This document shows positions 12,188 to 26,042 of a stretch of 64,000 nucleotides of DNA, piece by piece (within the stretch, counting starts at the first letter, position 1; the number at the start of each line of letters is the position of its first letter). A program made the translations under genes and the position numbers. The notes beneath the pieces were generated by a model, which had not been told where the DNA came from, did not search any database, and was given only the letters and a program-made list of their open reading frames with translations. Origin of the DNA: Adineta steineri (lineage: Eukaryota > Rotifera > Eurotatoria > Adinetida > Adinetidae); assembly GCA_905250115.1 (NCBI GenBank), contig CAJNOI010000003.1:536427-600426 (forward strand), given 5' to 3'.

Positions 12188-15100
12188 TTATTTCTTTTTC
12201 TTCTTTTTATTAGCATCAGTAGTATGATCTTCTCCAGAAAGATGAACAAATATTTGTTCGAGTGTTGTTTGTGTTATTGAATAACTTTCAATCGATTTTT
12301 CTTCTGCTTTTTTATTGAATAAATCAAATATATGTGCCAGATTAAATGACGATGCACTAGTATAACTTTCCGTAGGATTTATTGAAGCAAATGGTACAGT
12401 ACAAAACAGCATTCCATTATGTTGTTCTATAAAAATAAAATATCTATAATTTTAAAGTATAAATCAGTAGTCTTACCATCAAATTGAACTCCTGGTAAAG
12501 TTAACATCAATTCTTCTTTGAATACATTCACATCTTGTAATGGAAGTTTCACTTGGACAGCATATCCATTTCCAAAACGATTCTTCAATCGTTGCAAATT
12601 TCCCAAACACATAAATTGACCCAATTTCATTATTCCTATCTCTATCAAATATACAAATAAATATTTTCACCATCTTTTTTTTAGTTTCAACGTACTTGTA
12701 CATAATGCTTCACATTCTTCCATACTACACATTTTTATATAAAAGCAAAGTAAACAAATTAATAAATATACTTCTTCTTATTCTTTCTTTTTTTATTATT
12801 CATACCTATGACTTGTTAGAATAATAGTCAAACCTATATCACGAGCTGCTCGAATGACATTCCATAACTTTCGCTTGGCAGCAGCATCTAAACCCTAACA
12901 AAACAATATTATTCATACATCATCATCGTCTTTTTCATTTCATCTATTTCAGTATCTTACTGTTGTTGGTTCATCCAAAAATACCAAAGCAGGATTTGCC
13001 ATAAATGCCAGTGCTGCACTCACTTTTCTTTTATTTCCACCACTAAATTTCATTCATAAATATAATTATCATCCATGTATTTATATTCACCTTAGTCTTT
13101 CTATTCTTCGATGTTCATATGGTTCAAGACCAAAAAGATTAATCATATCACCACATATTTCTGATATTTCTGACCATTTTAAACCTTTTAATCTATAGAA
13201 AAACAAGAAACAAATAGTAGAAGAAGAAGAATGAATGAATGAGTGAATGAATGTTTAGTATAGTTTTACCTAGCAAATAAAGTTAATGTTTCTCTCACAG
13301 TAAGATTGCTGATGAGCCAATCAAATTGTGGACAAAAACCTATTTCAAGATCTCTTTCCTAAATTAATGAGATGAAAAGAAGATGTCGATGAAGAAAAGT
13401 GTTAAAATTGACTCACTATTTTGTTAATATTTTTACCATTAATAAAAATATCACCGGATGCTGGTTTGAGATCATTGATTAACATTCTAAATGTTGTTGT
13501 TTTACCAGCACCATTTGCCCCTATAATATTTATAAAAATAGATATGTACGAAAATGAAAATAAGAATAGAGACCTAATAAACCAAAACAAGATTTTTTTG
13601 TGACACGAAAATTGAGATGATCAACAGCTGTGTAGATGCGTTGATCGGATGATTTGTTTTTTCGTTTTTTGAATTGTTGAACAAGATCACGAACAAGAAC
13701 AACAGATGAAGTTGATGAAGTACTCTCACGTAATATAGACTGCCGTTCATTTCTAACATCTTCATCTAAATGCTAAAATATGAATTAAAGAATAAGATGT
13801 TCTTATAAGTAACACATTTTTTGTCACGTACTGCATCGCTCCATTGATATGGAGCTGTTCCTATTGCTCCACCTTCATTATTCAATTGATTTTGTCCACC
13901 TACTTGTTCTGATTCATTTTCAGAGCAACAGCATTGTCCGCATGCTAATTTTATATTAACTTTATTTTCAATTATAGCCAAAATAATCCACCAAAATAAT
14001 ATTTGGACACAAAAGATAACAAATTCAATACCGATGCCTGGTTCACGAAGCGATGTCCATGGTTCTGTAGCAGAATAATTCGTAAACATTATTGAATTCA
14101 TTGCTGAAACACAGTCTGGATTTGATCTCAAACGGATATTAAATAACGAACGTTTGAAATTAACAGATGGAAATAGAACTGCAACAGCCCATCGAATATT
14201 CAACACCAGAGATGATAATTTGGATACATGAGTGGCATTTGTGGATTGACTCTGTGAAAACAATCCCATAAAAGCAAGTACCATGTCAAGAAAGCATGCA
14301 ACTACGTTAATGACAAAAAAATTAATAAAACCAATCAATTCAGATTTTGGACTAAATGAATAAACATAGATTAAAGGTAATGAAGCCAATGAATACATCA
14401 TGATCGTGGCAAAAAAATATAATGATTGAGAATAATTAATATAAATATGAACTTCAGATTGAATATTTGGATTAGCTGCTGCACCGATCTAATATAAAAC
14501 ATGTTTCATATACATATATACTTTTATAAAGAAAGTACTATCTTTACCTTAACAATAATTATTAAAAAAGAACAAAGTATAAAACAGGAACATATATCAC
14601 AGATGAAATTTGAGAACCAATAACTTCGTTTACTTAGATTTGTTAATAATTGTAAATCTTTTGAATGACTACGACGCTCTTGAATTAATGGTACAATAAG
14701 TATACTAATAAATATTGACACAACAATACTATTGATAAAGTTAAATAATGATAATGGTAGTGTATCAAAACAATATAGAATTTCAAAAAATCGATCAAGA
14801 GCTGTGTATGTTGTTGATGTAGTTATGATTGGTTGATTTGTAGTTGTAATTTTCTTTGTTGTTGAGTTAGCGTAAAACTGAAAAAGATTTGTTGAAGCAG
14901 CACTAAGACTTACTGGCATTGCATGATAGTTAACTGTTGAAAAATAACTATTAAATGTTAATGAAGGTGATGTTGATGTAAGATTATTGTAAAGAGCAAG
15001 AGCTATTTGATATTTATTAACAAAAATATCTTCACTTGCATAATATCGATTTTGTGTATAACTAAGTACAGTATCAGATGATATTTCATCAATCGTTGCA

Positions 15101-18100
15101 CCTGTATTCTGAAGATAATTCATGAGATTTGTTCTTGCATTACTTCCATTATTATTAGCATAAGTAACAATGGTTTGTGGATTGTAAATCGATGGTTGGA
15201 ATGTAACTTGTGCGCCTGCAACATGGTTATTTTGTACAAGTGATGCTTGAACATCTTGTGGAGATGGAAACACGCTGACCATCAAAATTTCAATAAGTAT
15301 TGGAAATAAGAAAAATCCCACTAAAAAAACATATTGTCGACGAAGGACATGTATTCGTTTGATAAGTAATGCACAGATGCGATAGCAGAACTTAGTAATA
15401 CCTGTTTCTCGCTTGTGTTCCATACGAAAAACTATATTGAAATATATTAACTAAATTAAAAAAGAACAATTTTACCTCTATTTGCTAGTTCAAATTGTGA
15501 TTTAGCTTGATCATGACAACCATTCTCCTCTTCTTCTGCCTCACGAATTAATCTATTTCAAAAGAAGAAATAAATCTAATTTTCCTAAAAAAATTGCGAA
15601 TATAATTTTACTTTAAAAATACTTCTTCAATTGTTGTCATCGATAGTCCATAATTTTCCACGCCAATATTCAATTTTTCTTCATCTAATGCATGAACTAA
15701 TCGTCCAATTTTTTTAGATTCATTTCTTCTTATTCCAAACACCATTTCTGATGATGATTCTCTCTCTAATACAATATTTGGAAGATATTTTTGAATGAAT
15801 ACTGTTACACGTTCATTTGGATATGTTTCTTGCTTATCAATAAATAAGCGATATTCGAATTCTAGATAAAGATTTCTTATTTTATGTCTATATCTATAAT
15901 AATATATGATTTTCAATCAAACCTATTTGACTTTTCAGAAAATCAGGTGTTCCATTTGCTTGAAGTCGTCCACTTGTCATGATAGCAATTCGATCAGATA
16001 AAACATCAGCTTCTTCCAGAAAATGAGTTGTTAAAATAATACATTTGCCTGATTCTTTCATTTTTCGAATGATTGTCCAAATCAAACGACGATTATATGG
16101 ATCTATGAACAAAATATAAATAAAGAATTGTTATTCTCAGTACTGAAATTACCAATGCCACTTGTTGGTTCATCAAGAATGAGAATCTAAAAGATTGAAT
16201 GATTTTTAGAAGAAAAGAGAAAGTGAGATGAAATACTTTTGGATCACCCATAAATGAGATGCCGATCGATAAACGTCTTTTCATACCACCTGAGAGATTT
16301 TTAGAAAGTGTTTGTTGATCATTAACTAGTCCAATAAGTTGAAGAATATTATCAATAGATTGTTTCATTGCGTCTGGTTTCATATGTCGCATCTAGTAAA
16401 TAGTGATAATAATGCAATTTTGAGAATCTTAAAACAGAATGAACTTTATAACTAACAATCGCTTTTTTATTTGTAAGAATTACTGTTTAATCAAAATAGT
16501 ATATCTCGTATTTTTCTAGAAAGTTTTGATTTTTAGTGAACGTCTATAGACATTACTTCATTTAATAGAATCTATAATTGTCGTTGCATGTTCCGAGTCG
16601 ACGACTCACTGGTGTAAAAATTTACAGGAAAGAATAAAGTCATGCGGTAAACATGCCAACGATAATTTACAATTAAACTTTGCTCTGATAATCAACTATT
16701 AAATTATATTGTTCATAACAGAATCAACTCAACCGTATTCATTCATTAGATAATAAATAATTAAATATAATCTATTTTCTAAACTTTATTCTTTTCATTT
16801 GTTGATGCTAAATAAATAAATGTTCGCCTCATTATACACATACCTTTCCAACCAATTCCAAATGTTCTTTCACTGATAATTCTTCATAAAGAATATCTAA
16901 AATATACATATCAACAATAGCACATCTTTTCTTCTCTTCTAACATTTTTCTCTTCTTACCATATTGTGGACAGAATCCGAGAATTTTTCGAATATCTTGA
17001 ATATGTTCTCGACTATCTAATCCTTCAATTGTCACTTGTCCTGATGTTGCTTCTAACATACCTAATAAATAGAAATATATACATACACACATATACATCA
17101 ACATTTTATTTAATTTTATTTACCAACAAGAATAAATGTTGTTGTTGTTTTTCCTGCGCCGTTATGACCTAATAATGAACATACTTCACCTGCATAGAAT
17201 TTCAATGATAAATCAGACACTGCTTCAAATTTTCCAAATTTCTATATCAGTACAAATCATCATACATATCATTCTTTATATTTAATGCCTTACTTTTGTC
17301 AAATGTGATATTATTAATGATGGATCTTTCTTATTCTTCATAGAGCTCATTTCAATCCAATTAGTATTACCATCGCCTATATGACCATTACTATTTGATG
17401 GTTTCACAACTGATGTTGCACTAGGTTTCCAATAAGATCTTTTGAACAAATAATTCCATGATTGTGCAACACCAAATTCACCTGGATTAACTCGTTCAAC
17501 ATAGATTGCCAAGAATAAATAAATGACAGAATAAATAAGCATCAGAAGAAGACATATACCAATATATAATGGATATGAAAATACATTTGAATAGAGTTGA
17601 TTAAATGTAGTTATTCCAACTAAACATAAATATATTAGAACTAGAAAAAAAATGAATAAGTATACACACCTCCTCTTCGTTCATATTGTAAGACGACTTG
17701 TAGGCAAAACATAAGACCTGCATTCGGTAATATGCATAAGAAATATCGAGCACCAACAGGTACACCTGGATAAAAATCAATAAATGTGATTACCCATACA
17801 ACAAAACCGAGAAGTTTTGCAAGTAATGCTAAATAAAGATATATGAAATGAATAGAATATATATATTTTATTTATTTATCTTACGACGTTTGAAAAACTG
17901 TCCAAAGAGGACACTAAATGCTGAGACTTGTATTGAATAAACAAATAGAATTGTCCAAAGCACTGTCCAATGCGTATAATTGAATAAGGCTTTACTAACA
18001 CGACCTGGTTTTGAATTAGAACTTGGTAAAACTACCAGACTCAAAACTGTCACTACGCTACTGAGAATAAAATAGATGATCATTGATCGAGTAACCCACA

Positions 18101-19314
18101 CTAAATTATTAATCCAAGTGCGTAGTCCATAAATGCGTAGATATTCCTATAGATGTGAAGGTATTTTTTTTTATTGAATGAGATAAGTATAATTTCTTAC
18201 TTTTGTTTTATTTTCTCGTTCTTGAACAACATAACCGACATTCATAATAAATGTAACAACAAAAACAATGGAGAAGAATATTGGAATAAAAAACCCATAT
18301 ATCGACTGTAATTGATCAGAATAATATGCTGGACAACCAAAATGATTCATAAAGATCTATTCAAATGATAGAATAGAGTAAACTTTGCCATTTAATACAA
18401 ATTCTATCTGTACTTACGCTTGATGCTAAATTTTGAGTAGTATTTGTAACATATTTAATAATATTCATATTTATAGAATATTGAACACCGAGAAATCGAT
18501 TAAGATAATTCGAAAAACTTGAGATACCTTAAGAGGCATACATTTATCTTTAAAATGATATTCTTTATTTTATTAATTTACTTTGACAAAAATCTTCTGG
18601 AGCTCGTTGCCACATATAAGCATTTGGTGAAATCATCACATCTTGTGCATGATAATAATTTGGACCATTTCTATAATAAATGCATAATAAAATTAAATAT
18701 AACAAATTTAAATACATACTCTTGCATACGTAAAGTGTATTGAACTTCATCAGGCATTGTTGAAGCATTTGTACATGAATCAAGATTGGTAAATTGAATA
18801 AAAGCAGTGAGTGATTGTAAGGTTGTATTTGATAATGTTGAAAGTGTTGGATCAGATATGGCTTGAACTATACACAAAAATATTATAAATTTTAACGATA
18901 TATACAACATACTATTAGTAGGAAAAGTTGAGACTTGAGCGTTGAGATCATGCACAGCATTAGTAGCAATAGTTGCTGCACATATATTTCCTATCAAAAA
19001 CAAATAATTAGATTTTATTAGAACAATAGAATTAACAAACCTGGATAGTAATAAGTGATATTACCAACCACATTGTATGATAGACTACTATACGGATTGA
19101 AACGAGGTATTTGATAAGCAGAATAATACCGACGATCAAGAATATAACGCATACCAAGTAGAAGCCCCATGAATGTATATGCTAACAAGATCTCTGCAAT
19201 AGTTTGACCAGGTTTTCGTATTGTTAAAAAAAATGTTTTGATAAAAAGTGCTCGAAAATCACTTAAAAACTTAATACAAGTACCATGACGACGTGTACTT
19301 TCATGGTATTCCAT
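12188..19314 (-). CDS. ABC transporter, subfamily A (full transporter), tandem copy 2
   Basis: Paralogue of the downstream copy with the same domain order and intron positions. The start is the ATG at 19314 ([13 protein letters not shown]), chosen because it aligns with the copy 1 start and is followed by the conserved [13 protein letters not shown] segment; an upstream in-frame ATG exists. TMD1 is near 19300-17300. NBD1 has Walker A near 17155, LSGGMKRR near 16300, LDEPTSG near 16170 and the H-loop near 16030. TMD2 with its ectodomain is at 15423-13766, and NBD2 has Walker [10 protein letters not shown] near 13515 and SGGNKRK near 13045. The C-terminus ends in a run of lysines (stop 12188-12190) where copy 1 ends DENTKM. 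The first extracellular loop differs most between copies, which could reflect different cargo or only drift. I see no frameshift or stop in the catalytic motifs. Confidence 0.9.
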
Positions 19315-20560
19315 GATAATACTTTTCTTTTTTTTATTATTGTTTATAACATCTATGAACAACAAGAAAATAACTGATTATATAACTTCTTTTAATCTTT
19401 AATTGGTTAGTTATAAATGGCCGGGAGTGAAAAAGTGTTTTCATTAGTTAAGAATAATATAAATTTTTTTTTCTGCTTTCATAAAAAGAAGTCATCATCA
19501 ACAGGTAAAAAATATCATAGAAAAAGAATTATAAAGCTGCTTGGTGAAGTAAAAGCATAAAATTATTAATCTGACAACAGATAAATTTCCGTTTCAGTTA
19601 GTTTTTTTCTTCTTCTATTCATCTCTGGTTATGTGCGATGTTCATATTTTTATTTTTTTTTTGGCTAATGAGTTTTTTGAGCGGAACTCTTTTAGAATGT
19701 GTAGGATTTTAATTGAATCTGGTAATTCCGCGGATATTTTTCATCTATATGGTTGTGACATGTGGCAAAAACTTTGAACTTAAAATAAGAAAAGAAACTT
19801 CCGTCAAACTAATTTAAGGTCAAATTTCAAGTAAAACTATAGGGAATAAAAAAAGTGGAGATGATAATAGTAGCAGATTGGATAGATGAAATATCATTTC
19901 ACTTATTTAATTAATAGATGAAAGAATTATATAGCAAGAGATAATGATGGTTTGTAAAACATCAGATATCGAATGTCGAGAAAAGAAAAACAACATCTAA
20001 TTCTTGATAGTAAAATCATATTTTTTTCCTGTCAAGTAAACTTGGAAGGTAGTTTTTATTTGAACTACTTGATCATAATGACTTATAATTAAAAATATCC
20101 ATTTTCAAAAGCGTCATCATGCCTACAAAATTCTACTCATTATCAATCGTAAGATTTAATTTATATATATTGAAATTATACTTACTTTGACCAAAACAGT
20201 AAATGTTTTATTTATTTAATACAATCTACGAAATTATTTCCGCTATTCCTAACTGGCAACTAAAAGCTGTCATATGGTAAAAAAAATAATAAATGAAAGA
20301 GTATATAAAAAAAAAGAAAAGCAAAATGACGGGTTAAGATGTAACATCTCTTTTTCTTTTTATCTTAGATTAGACGGAAAAAAACCTCACACGCATAGAT
20401 TTACGACGAGAATAAAGTTTTCTTTTTGTTGTTCATTGACGCAATTTATCATCATCTTTTCTCTTTCATTTCTATTTTATTAAACAGTGCATATTAATGA
20501 AAAAATATATATAGGTCATATATTTATTTTTTTATCGACTGTCTATAATATTAAAGTTTT
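19315..20560. other. Intergenic spacer between HDC and ABCA copy 2
   Basis: About 1.2 kb of AT-rich DNA without a supported exon. It should hold the copy 2 promoter and the HDC 3' UTR. Confidence 0.5.
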
Positions 20561-23406
20561 TTATTCTTTGACAATTTTTGGTACAATTATTTGATGTTCA
20601 GTAGGATCATTTGATGATGTTAATAAAACTTCATAATTTGTTTTATTATGATTATCCATCGAATTATTGTCTAAAATTTCTTCTATACGTGAATCTAAAC
20701 TTCCTTGTCGACTAATCGATGCTGATGAAGGTGCTGATATAACTAAACATTTATTTTGTTGTTCATTATTATCCAGCCAACCATCAATACTAAGATGTTT
20801 ATTTAATGTTGGTTGTACAGAAAAATTTCTTGATCGTCGTCTTGTTGATATTGGTAAAAGAGAATTTTTTAATGCACGTTGACTTAATTCATGTGTCATT
20901 GCATATATACGTCGTGTATTAGGAGAAAATATAGCAGCAAAACTTCCATTTATTAGACATGGACTATGTGGAGTATTTGATAAAACAAGTGACATACGAA
21001 AATCATCATGAAGATTTTTCATTTTATTTCGTCGTTCTTGTGGTGTAAGATTATCTAATGGATGAAGAATTTTACTAGCTGATTGTTGAATTATATTCCA
21101 ATCACGATTAATATCATCGGCATTTGTTGAACTAGCTGTGACTGTAAAACGAATAATATATTTGCCCTTGATTGATGCTGGAACACAATGAATTTGTCCA
21201 CCACTATTTATATCTTTTAATAATTGTTCAGTTAATTCATTTTCACCCTGAGAAAAAAGAATTTAATTAAAAAAATGAAACTATTTTCTTTACTTTTAAT
21301 CGAAACGCAATAAGACCAAGATGTCGTTCAGCCGGTATTTCAAATCGAGCATCAGATTTAACTAATGATTCAAATAATTTTCCCATTTGAACACTCTTAA
21401 ATAAAAATTTTGATAATTAAATCGATAGATTTACTTTAACAAAAAAACTAAATCTATTCTTTGTCATTAATTTTCATCGCGTGTTAGTTAATACCAATTA
21501 TTTTTTAGAATTTCTCGTTTTTTTTTGTCTGCACAATAGTAACTCACATTTCGAATATGTTTCTGAAGACCTTCAACACCAAATGAACGGATAACAAACC
21601 AAAGTTTTAATGCACGAAATCGACGACTTAATGGTACTTGCCAATGCTAAAATAATAATCATGAAATAATACAAAATACAACTGAATGATTACCATATAA
21701 TCAATTGCTACACCAGCATTTTCATGCTGAAGATATAATGGATCAACATTAAATGCTCGATGTAAAGCAGCACTTGATTTTACCCTAAAGATTCTATATA
21801 AAAAAGGTTTCTGATATTTTTTATTATCAGTCTTACCACATAGCTGTACAATCGAAATGAACCTAAAGTATTTTAAATGAGATTTATAAGAACTAATAAT
21901 GAACTAACCATCATCCATTTTGATGGATTAAATGCGAATGATTGTGTTAATTCTACACCGTTCATAAAATGTCGAAATTCCGGGCAGATAAAAGCACTTC
22001 CAGCATAAGCTGCATCAACATGTATCCAAATATTTTCTCGTTCACCTATTGTATCATTTCTTAAAATAATTCTATAATCAATAAAACTTACATATGGAAC
22101 CAAGTTCAACAAGATTATCAAACGCACAGACACCTGTTGTACCTAATGTTGCACAGAGCTAAAATAATTCAATTAAATTAAACTTCGAAGTTCAAGAAAA
22201 TATTTTATTCTTACATAAAATGGAATAAGACCGTTTTCTTTATCGTTCGCAATTGCTTGTCGTAATGCATTACCACGTAAGCGTAATTTCTCATCACTGG
22301 GTACAAGATTTAATTTAACTAAACCAATAAGACATGCTTTTTCAACGGATGAATGTGCTTGATCAGAACAATAAGCCACAAGACGTCCATTAATCTCTGC
22401 TGGACTTAAATAAGGAAACTGTGCTTGAACCCGACGAATACCTTCTTTGCGAGCAGCGAGTAATGCAACAAGTGTTGCTTCAGAAGCTGTTGTCTACAAA
22501 GATTTTTAAATTATTATTCCGATAAAAACTTAAACATCAAATTACTTGAATAACTCCTCCACCAGTTGTATCAGCATGTGAATGAAGAAAATCATTAGGT
22601 AAACCAATCATTTTTGCTAACCAATCCATAACAACTGCTTCTAACTCCGTACATGCTGGACTTGATGCCTATTTTTATGAAAAAGAAAATATATTTTTAT
22701 TCATGTTCAATTAAAATTGACAGATTTAATAATATTATTAAATATAGATTACTGTCTATTATTTCTAGATAATTAATAAAAAACAAATTTCAAAATAGAA
22801 ACATTTATATGATCTATAACTACTAAAATGCACTTCATAATTTGTTATATGATCATATCGTTCCTGTATTCATTAAAATGTCACATACTTGCGAAATAAC
22901 GTGAAAAAATCTTTTTTTTTCTCATACATACCCAAGTAAATCCTAATTGATTTAAACCATTTGCTAACATATCCTAAATAAACAAATTTGCTAATATGTT
23001 ATATAATAAAATTCAATATATATTATACTCCAAGTAACGATGGATAAGAATTTAATGCTGGAAAATATGCATGCATATAAGGAGATTGCCAATGTGTAAT
23101 CTATAGGAAATTGATAAATTCTATAAGAATAATTAAATTATAGAAAAATACATACACCAGGCATAATTACACGATCAATATCTTTAAAAATATCTTCCCA
23201 TTGTTCACCATGTTCCGGTGCTTCTTCAGCAATCATTGGTCGCATATAACCTGGTTTAACATCTGGAAATACACGTCTGGTTCGAATATTTGTTAAATAA
23301 TCAGCTATATAATCGACCATTTCTTTTCCTACAAATACAGAAAAAATAGCTTAGTTTTATTGTTTTTAAATTGTATACCTCTTTGTCGAAATTCTTCAGC
23401 ATCCAT
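20561..23406 (-). CDS. HDC: Histidine decarboxylase (PLP-dependent group II decarboxylase) with long C-terminal extension
   Basis: The gene makes a cytosolic PLP enzyme converting histidine to histamine. It starts [17 protein letters not shown] (ATG at 23406; first intron after codon 9). Family landmarks follow in order: GYMRP near 23240, [14 protein letters not shown] around 22940-22630, [13 protein letters not shown] near 22360, [19 protein letters not shown] near 22010, and the PLP-lysine motif FNPSKWMM near 21915. Three features favour HDC over DOPA decarboxylase: [12 protein letters not shown] instead of [20 protein letters not shown] with Ser where DOPA decarboxylases have Gly (near 21630), and the [17 protein letters not shown] segment near 21150. 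A Ser/Asn-rich tail of about 150 residues follows the catalytic core, as in animal HDCs, whose tails are processed or affect stability. The spliced length is about 640 residues, close to mammalian HDC. An intron of about 260 nt (near 22930-22670) is the longest. Confidence 0.88.
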
Positions 23407-23938
23407 GATAGATTTCAATTGAAAAACAAATGACAGTAAACTGATTTGGTCGAGCTCAATTATTTTCTCTTCTTGAAATATCAGATTTCTTTTTTTCCTC
23501 CTTCTTTCATTCGTCTAATAATCGACTTTCAAAACATGCTAGATATATTAAAAAAGATTTCCATATATAATTTAATCAATAGATTTTACATCTATGTTTT
23601 AGACATCAGGTTCATAAGGTTCAATTAGTAATATTATAGGCACATGCGCAAAACTCTATGAAAAAAAATTAGTTTGTTTTTTTCCAGGAAATTTGACTTT
23701 TATTAGAATTCATGGCAACAATATTTTATACTTGATAGAAAAAGTACATCGAGTTCTTTTTATTTGAAGGTATATGTATTGAGATAAAACCAAGAGTTTT
23801 TCTTATGACAATTTATTTTTCAAATGTCAATGTATTCGGAAAGAATAACTTTATCAAAAAGTTCAATTGAATAATATATATGTAACCAAAAAGAAAAAAA
23901 GTTTAAGATAAAATATAACAAATAAAATGTTTATTTTT
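23407..23938. other. Intergenic spacer between HDC and ALG5
   Basis: About 530 nt holding the HDC leader and promoter and the ALG5 3' UTR. On the minus strand an AATAAA lies almost immediately after the ALG5 stop. Nothing else is recognisable. Confidence 0.45.
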
Positions 23939-25286
23939 CTAATTTTTTATATGATTAATTGTCCAAATTCCTGTTATATATCGAAACCAAATAGCTAATA
24001 TATCAATTCCCATTTGTAATGAAGCTGTAAATGGATCAAGTTTTGAACCAGGAATTTCTTGCCAATTAACATCAACTTCAACAATAGGAATCTTCAATTT
24101 TTCGGCAATGTATAATAGTTCAACATCAAATGCCCTAGATATAAAAACTGATTTTATTTCTAAAAAAAAACTTTTTTCTTACCATCGTTCAACATGCATT
24201 TGTGTGAAAATTTTTTGTGCAGCTTGACGTGAAAATAATTTAAACCCACATTGAGTATCACGAATAGATTTCACAGCAAATAACCAAACTTCAAAATGAA
24301 AGACATACATAAGTAATGTACGAAATGCTGATCTCTATTAGAAGAAAAAGAAATTTATTAATTAAAAGAAAAAACGATTTTACTTGTGAAACAGATTCTT
24401 GTTCTAAATGTCGTCTGGAACCACAAACAACAACATCATTATTCTAAAGTTTTACAATATATAAGATTTTATATTATTCTGTTCGAATTTACTTTTATTG
24501 CTGCTAAAGCACCTTTTTCAACTTTAGTAAAATCACTGAATTTCGTCGCACCATCTGCATCCGCAAATAAAATCCATTGACCACGAGCACTTAAAACACC
24601 CTGATAGAAAAAAATGAAATTGATTGTTGATATTCTGTTATGAATACTCTACTTCACCATTCGAACAGCACCGCCTTTGCCTCGATTAGCATCTAAAGTC
24701 AATACACGAACTATATCTGTACCATATTGAGCACTAAATTTTAATGCAATCTGGAAATATGATAAATAATTTATTATTGAGAATATCGAAACTTACTTCA
24801 CTAGTTTTATCAGGACTACCATCATCGACAATAATTAATTCATATGTAAATGATGAATCTTTTGTCTAAAATAATGATAATATCATTTCTATGAATTTAT
24901 AATAAGAGATTATTATACCTGACGTTGTTCTAGATAATCCATTGTATCTTTCATCATAACAGGTACTAAATAAATCAAATTTTGTCTATGAAAAATTTTT
25001 GTTTTATCTTACATCGATCTACTTCTTTATAAGCAGGAATAATAACAGAAAGATATTTTGAATATGAATCTTTTAATGATGGAAATTGTTTTCGTGATTT
25101 CGTTATTGGATCGTGAAAATATTTTTCATTTTCACTTCGAGATGCCATTTTAAATGAACGTAATAAACATATTATCTTAATAGACCAAATTTTAATTTAA
25201 TATATTCGACTAAATTAACTTACAGATAAAATAATTAATCCAAAAGGTACTAATATAATTAAAAGATAACTTAATTGCTCAATCAT
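23939..25286 (-). CDS. ALG5: Dolichyl-phosphate beta-glucosyltransferase
   Basis: This ER-membrane GT2 enzyme transfers glucose from UDP-glucose to dolichyl phosphate, making the donor for the last three glucoses of the N-glycan precursor. The protein begins with one hydrophobic segment (MIEQLSYLLIILVPFGLIIL), the usual N-terminal anchor. It continues with LSVIIPAYKE, the nucleotide-binding IIVDDGSPD, NRGKGGAVRM, the metal-binding ADADGATKF (near 24555), CGSRRHLE, IRDTQCGFKLFSR (near 24260) and HVERWAFDVELLYIA, and ends VNWQEIPGSKLDPF and a short tail at TAG 23939-23941. All landmarks match animal ALG5 in order. There are about nine exons with very short introns. The ATG at 25286 directly follows a splice acceptor (TTTCTTTATAG), so the mRNA 5' end is made by splicing. 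Confidence 0.93.
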
Positions 25287-25297
25287 CTATAAAGAAA
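25287..25297 (-). promoter_or_regulatory. Splice acceptor abutting the ALG5 start codon
   Basis: On the minus strand TTTCTTTATAG lies immediately before the ATG. It is either the 3' end of a 5' UTR intron (a possible GTAAGG donor lies near 25424) or a spliced-leader acceptor. The sequence alone cannot decide. Confidence 0.45.
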
Positions 25298-26042
25298 TTA
25301 ATGTAAAGTTTATTCTCAATAGGCTTGTTTTATTTCTCTTCTTTTGAAGCCTAATAAAATGGAAAGTAAAGTGATAGGTAAAAATTTTCTGCCAGACATA
25401 CACCTTTTATTAGTTCCTTACTTTTAACCAATAATATGACGAAAAAGCAACATCTATCGTACGAATTTATTCATTCGTATAATTGATCAAATTTATACTG
25501 TCAATTAATGTATGGTTTTACATTATTTTGATAAAGTTTTTTTTTTAAGAAAATTTGAATTATTGATCAATCAAATGTATAATCGATTTCGTTACGATAC
25601 GATATATTTTTATGTTAAATTTGATAATTATATATTCAAAGGAGATGTCTATCATAAAAATGTATTTTCGATCGAAAGTTAAATACTACAAATATGTTAT
25701 TAAATTTCAAATTAGAAATATATAATATTCACAGACAAATATATTGCATAACTATTAGTATATAATCAAGCAGATAATACTAATATATAATTGTTTTTAC
25801 TTGTGAACAAGAATTGATCATTATCTTATTTGCCGCCTCTCAAGTAGACAAAAGTCGAAAGGGAAATAATCGATTATTGAAAAGTGTGAAAATTACTCAA
25901 TATGACTCACGATGTTTCGATTATGATAAGCAAAAAATAAATCCGACGTTATCTTCCATTATGATTTATCCTCGGTATTCCATAAAGCGTAATTTATTGA
26001 AATTAAAGAAAAGAAAACTTTTAGAATTTATTTTCGATTATT
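25298..26042. other. Intergenic spacer between ALG5 and the DsbA-like gene
   Basis: About 745 nt of AT-rich sequence. An 86-codon plus-strand open frame at 25814-26074 overlaps the last codons of the DsbA-like gene on the other strand and has no recognisable features, so I do not call it. Confidence 0.45.

Larger units (their letters stand above)
2961..19314 (-). repeat. Tandem duplication of a whole ABCA gene, unit about 9.1 kb
   Basis: The two ABCA genes lie head to tail on the minus strand, with matching exon order and intron positions. The offset between equivalent points drifts from about 9,243 nt (NBD2 Walker A exon) through 9,217 (end of NBD1) and 9,131 (Q-loop exon) to about 8,961 (start codons), showing accumulated indels. 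Similarity is near-complete in parts of the TMD2 ectodomain and around NBD2, introns included, but low in the long NBD1 intron (7175-7715 versus 16393-16845) and the intergenic flanks. Confidence 0.9.

Noticed and set aside
2961..19314. Many short separate minus-strand open frames with pieces of ABC transporter motifs, as if two decayed pseudogenes
   Set aside because: The pieces are exons separated by introns, mostly short, with GT-AG borders. The phases I checked join cleanly and all Walker, signature and H-loop motifs are present in both copies.
20561..23406. Aromatic-L-amino-acid (DOPA) decarboxylase
   Set aside because: The overall fold family is the same, but NPSKWMM, the Ser in PLSRRF, and the C-terminal extension fit histidine decarboxylase better.
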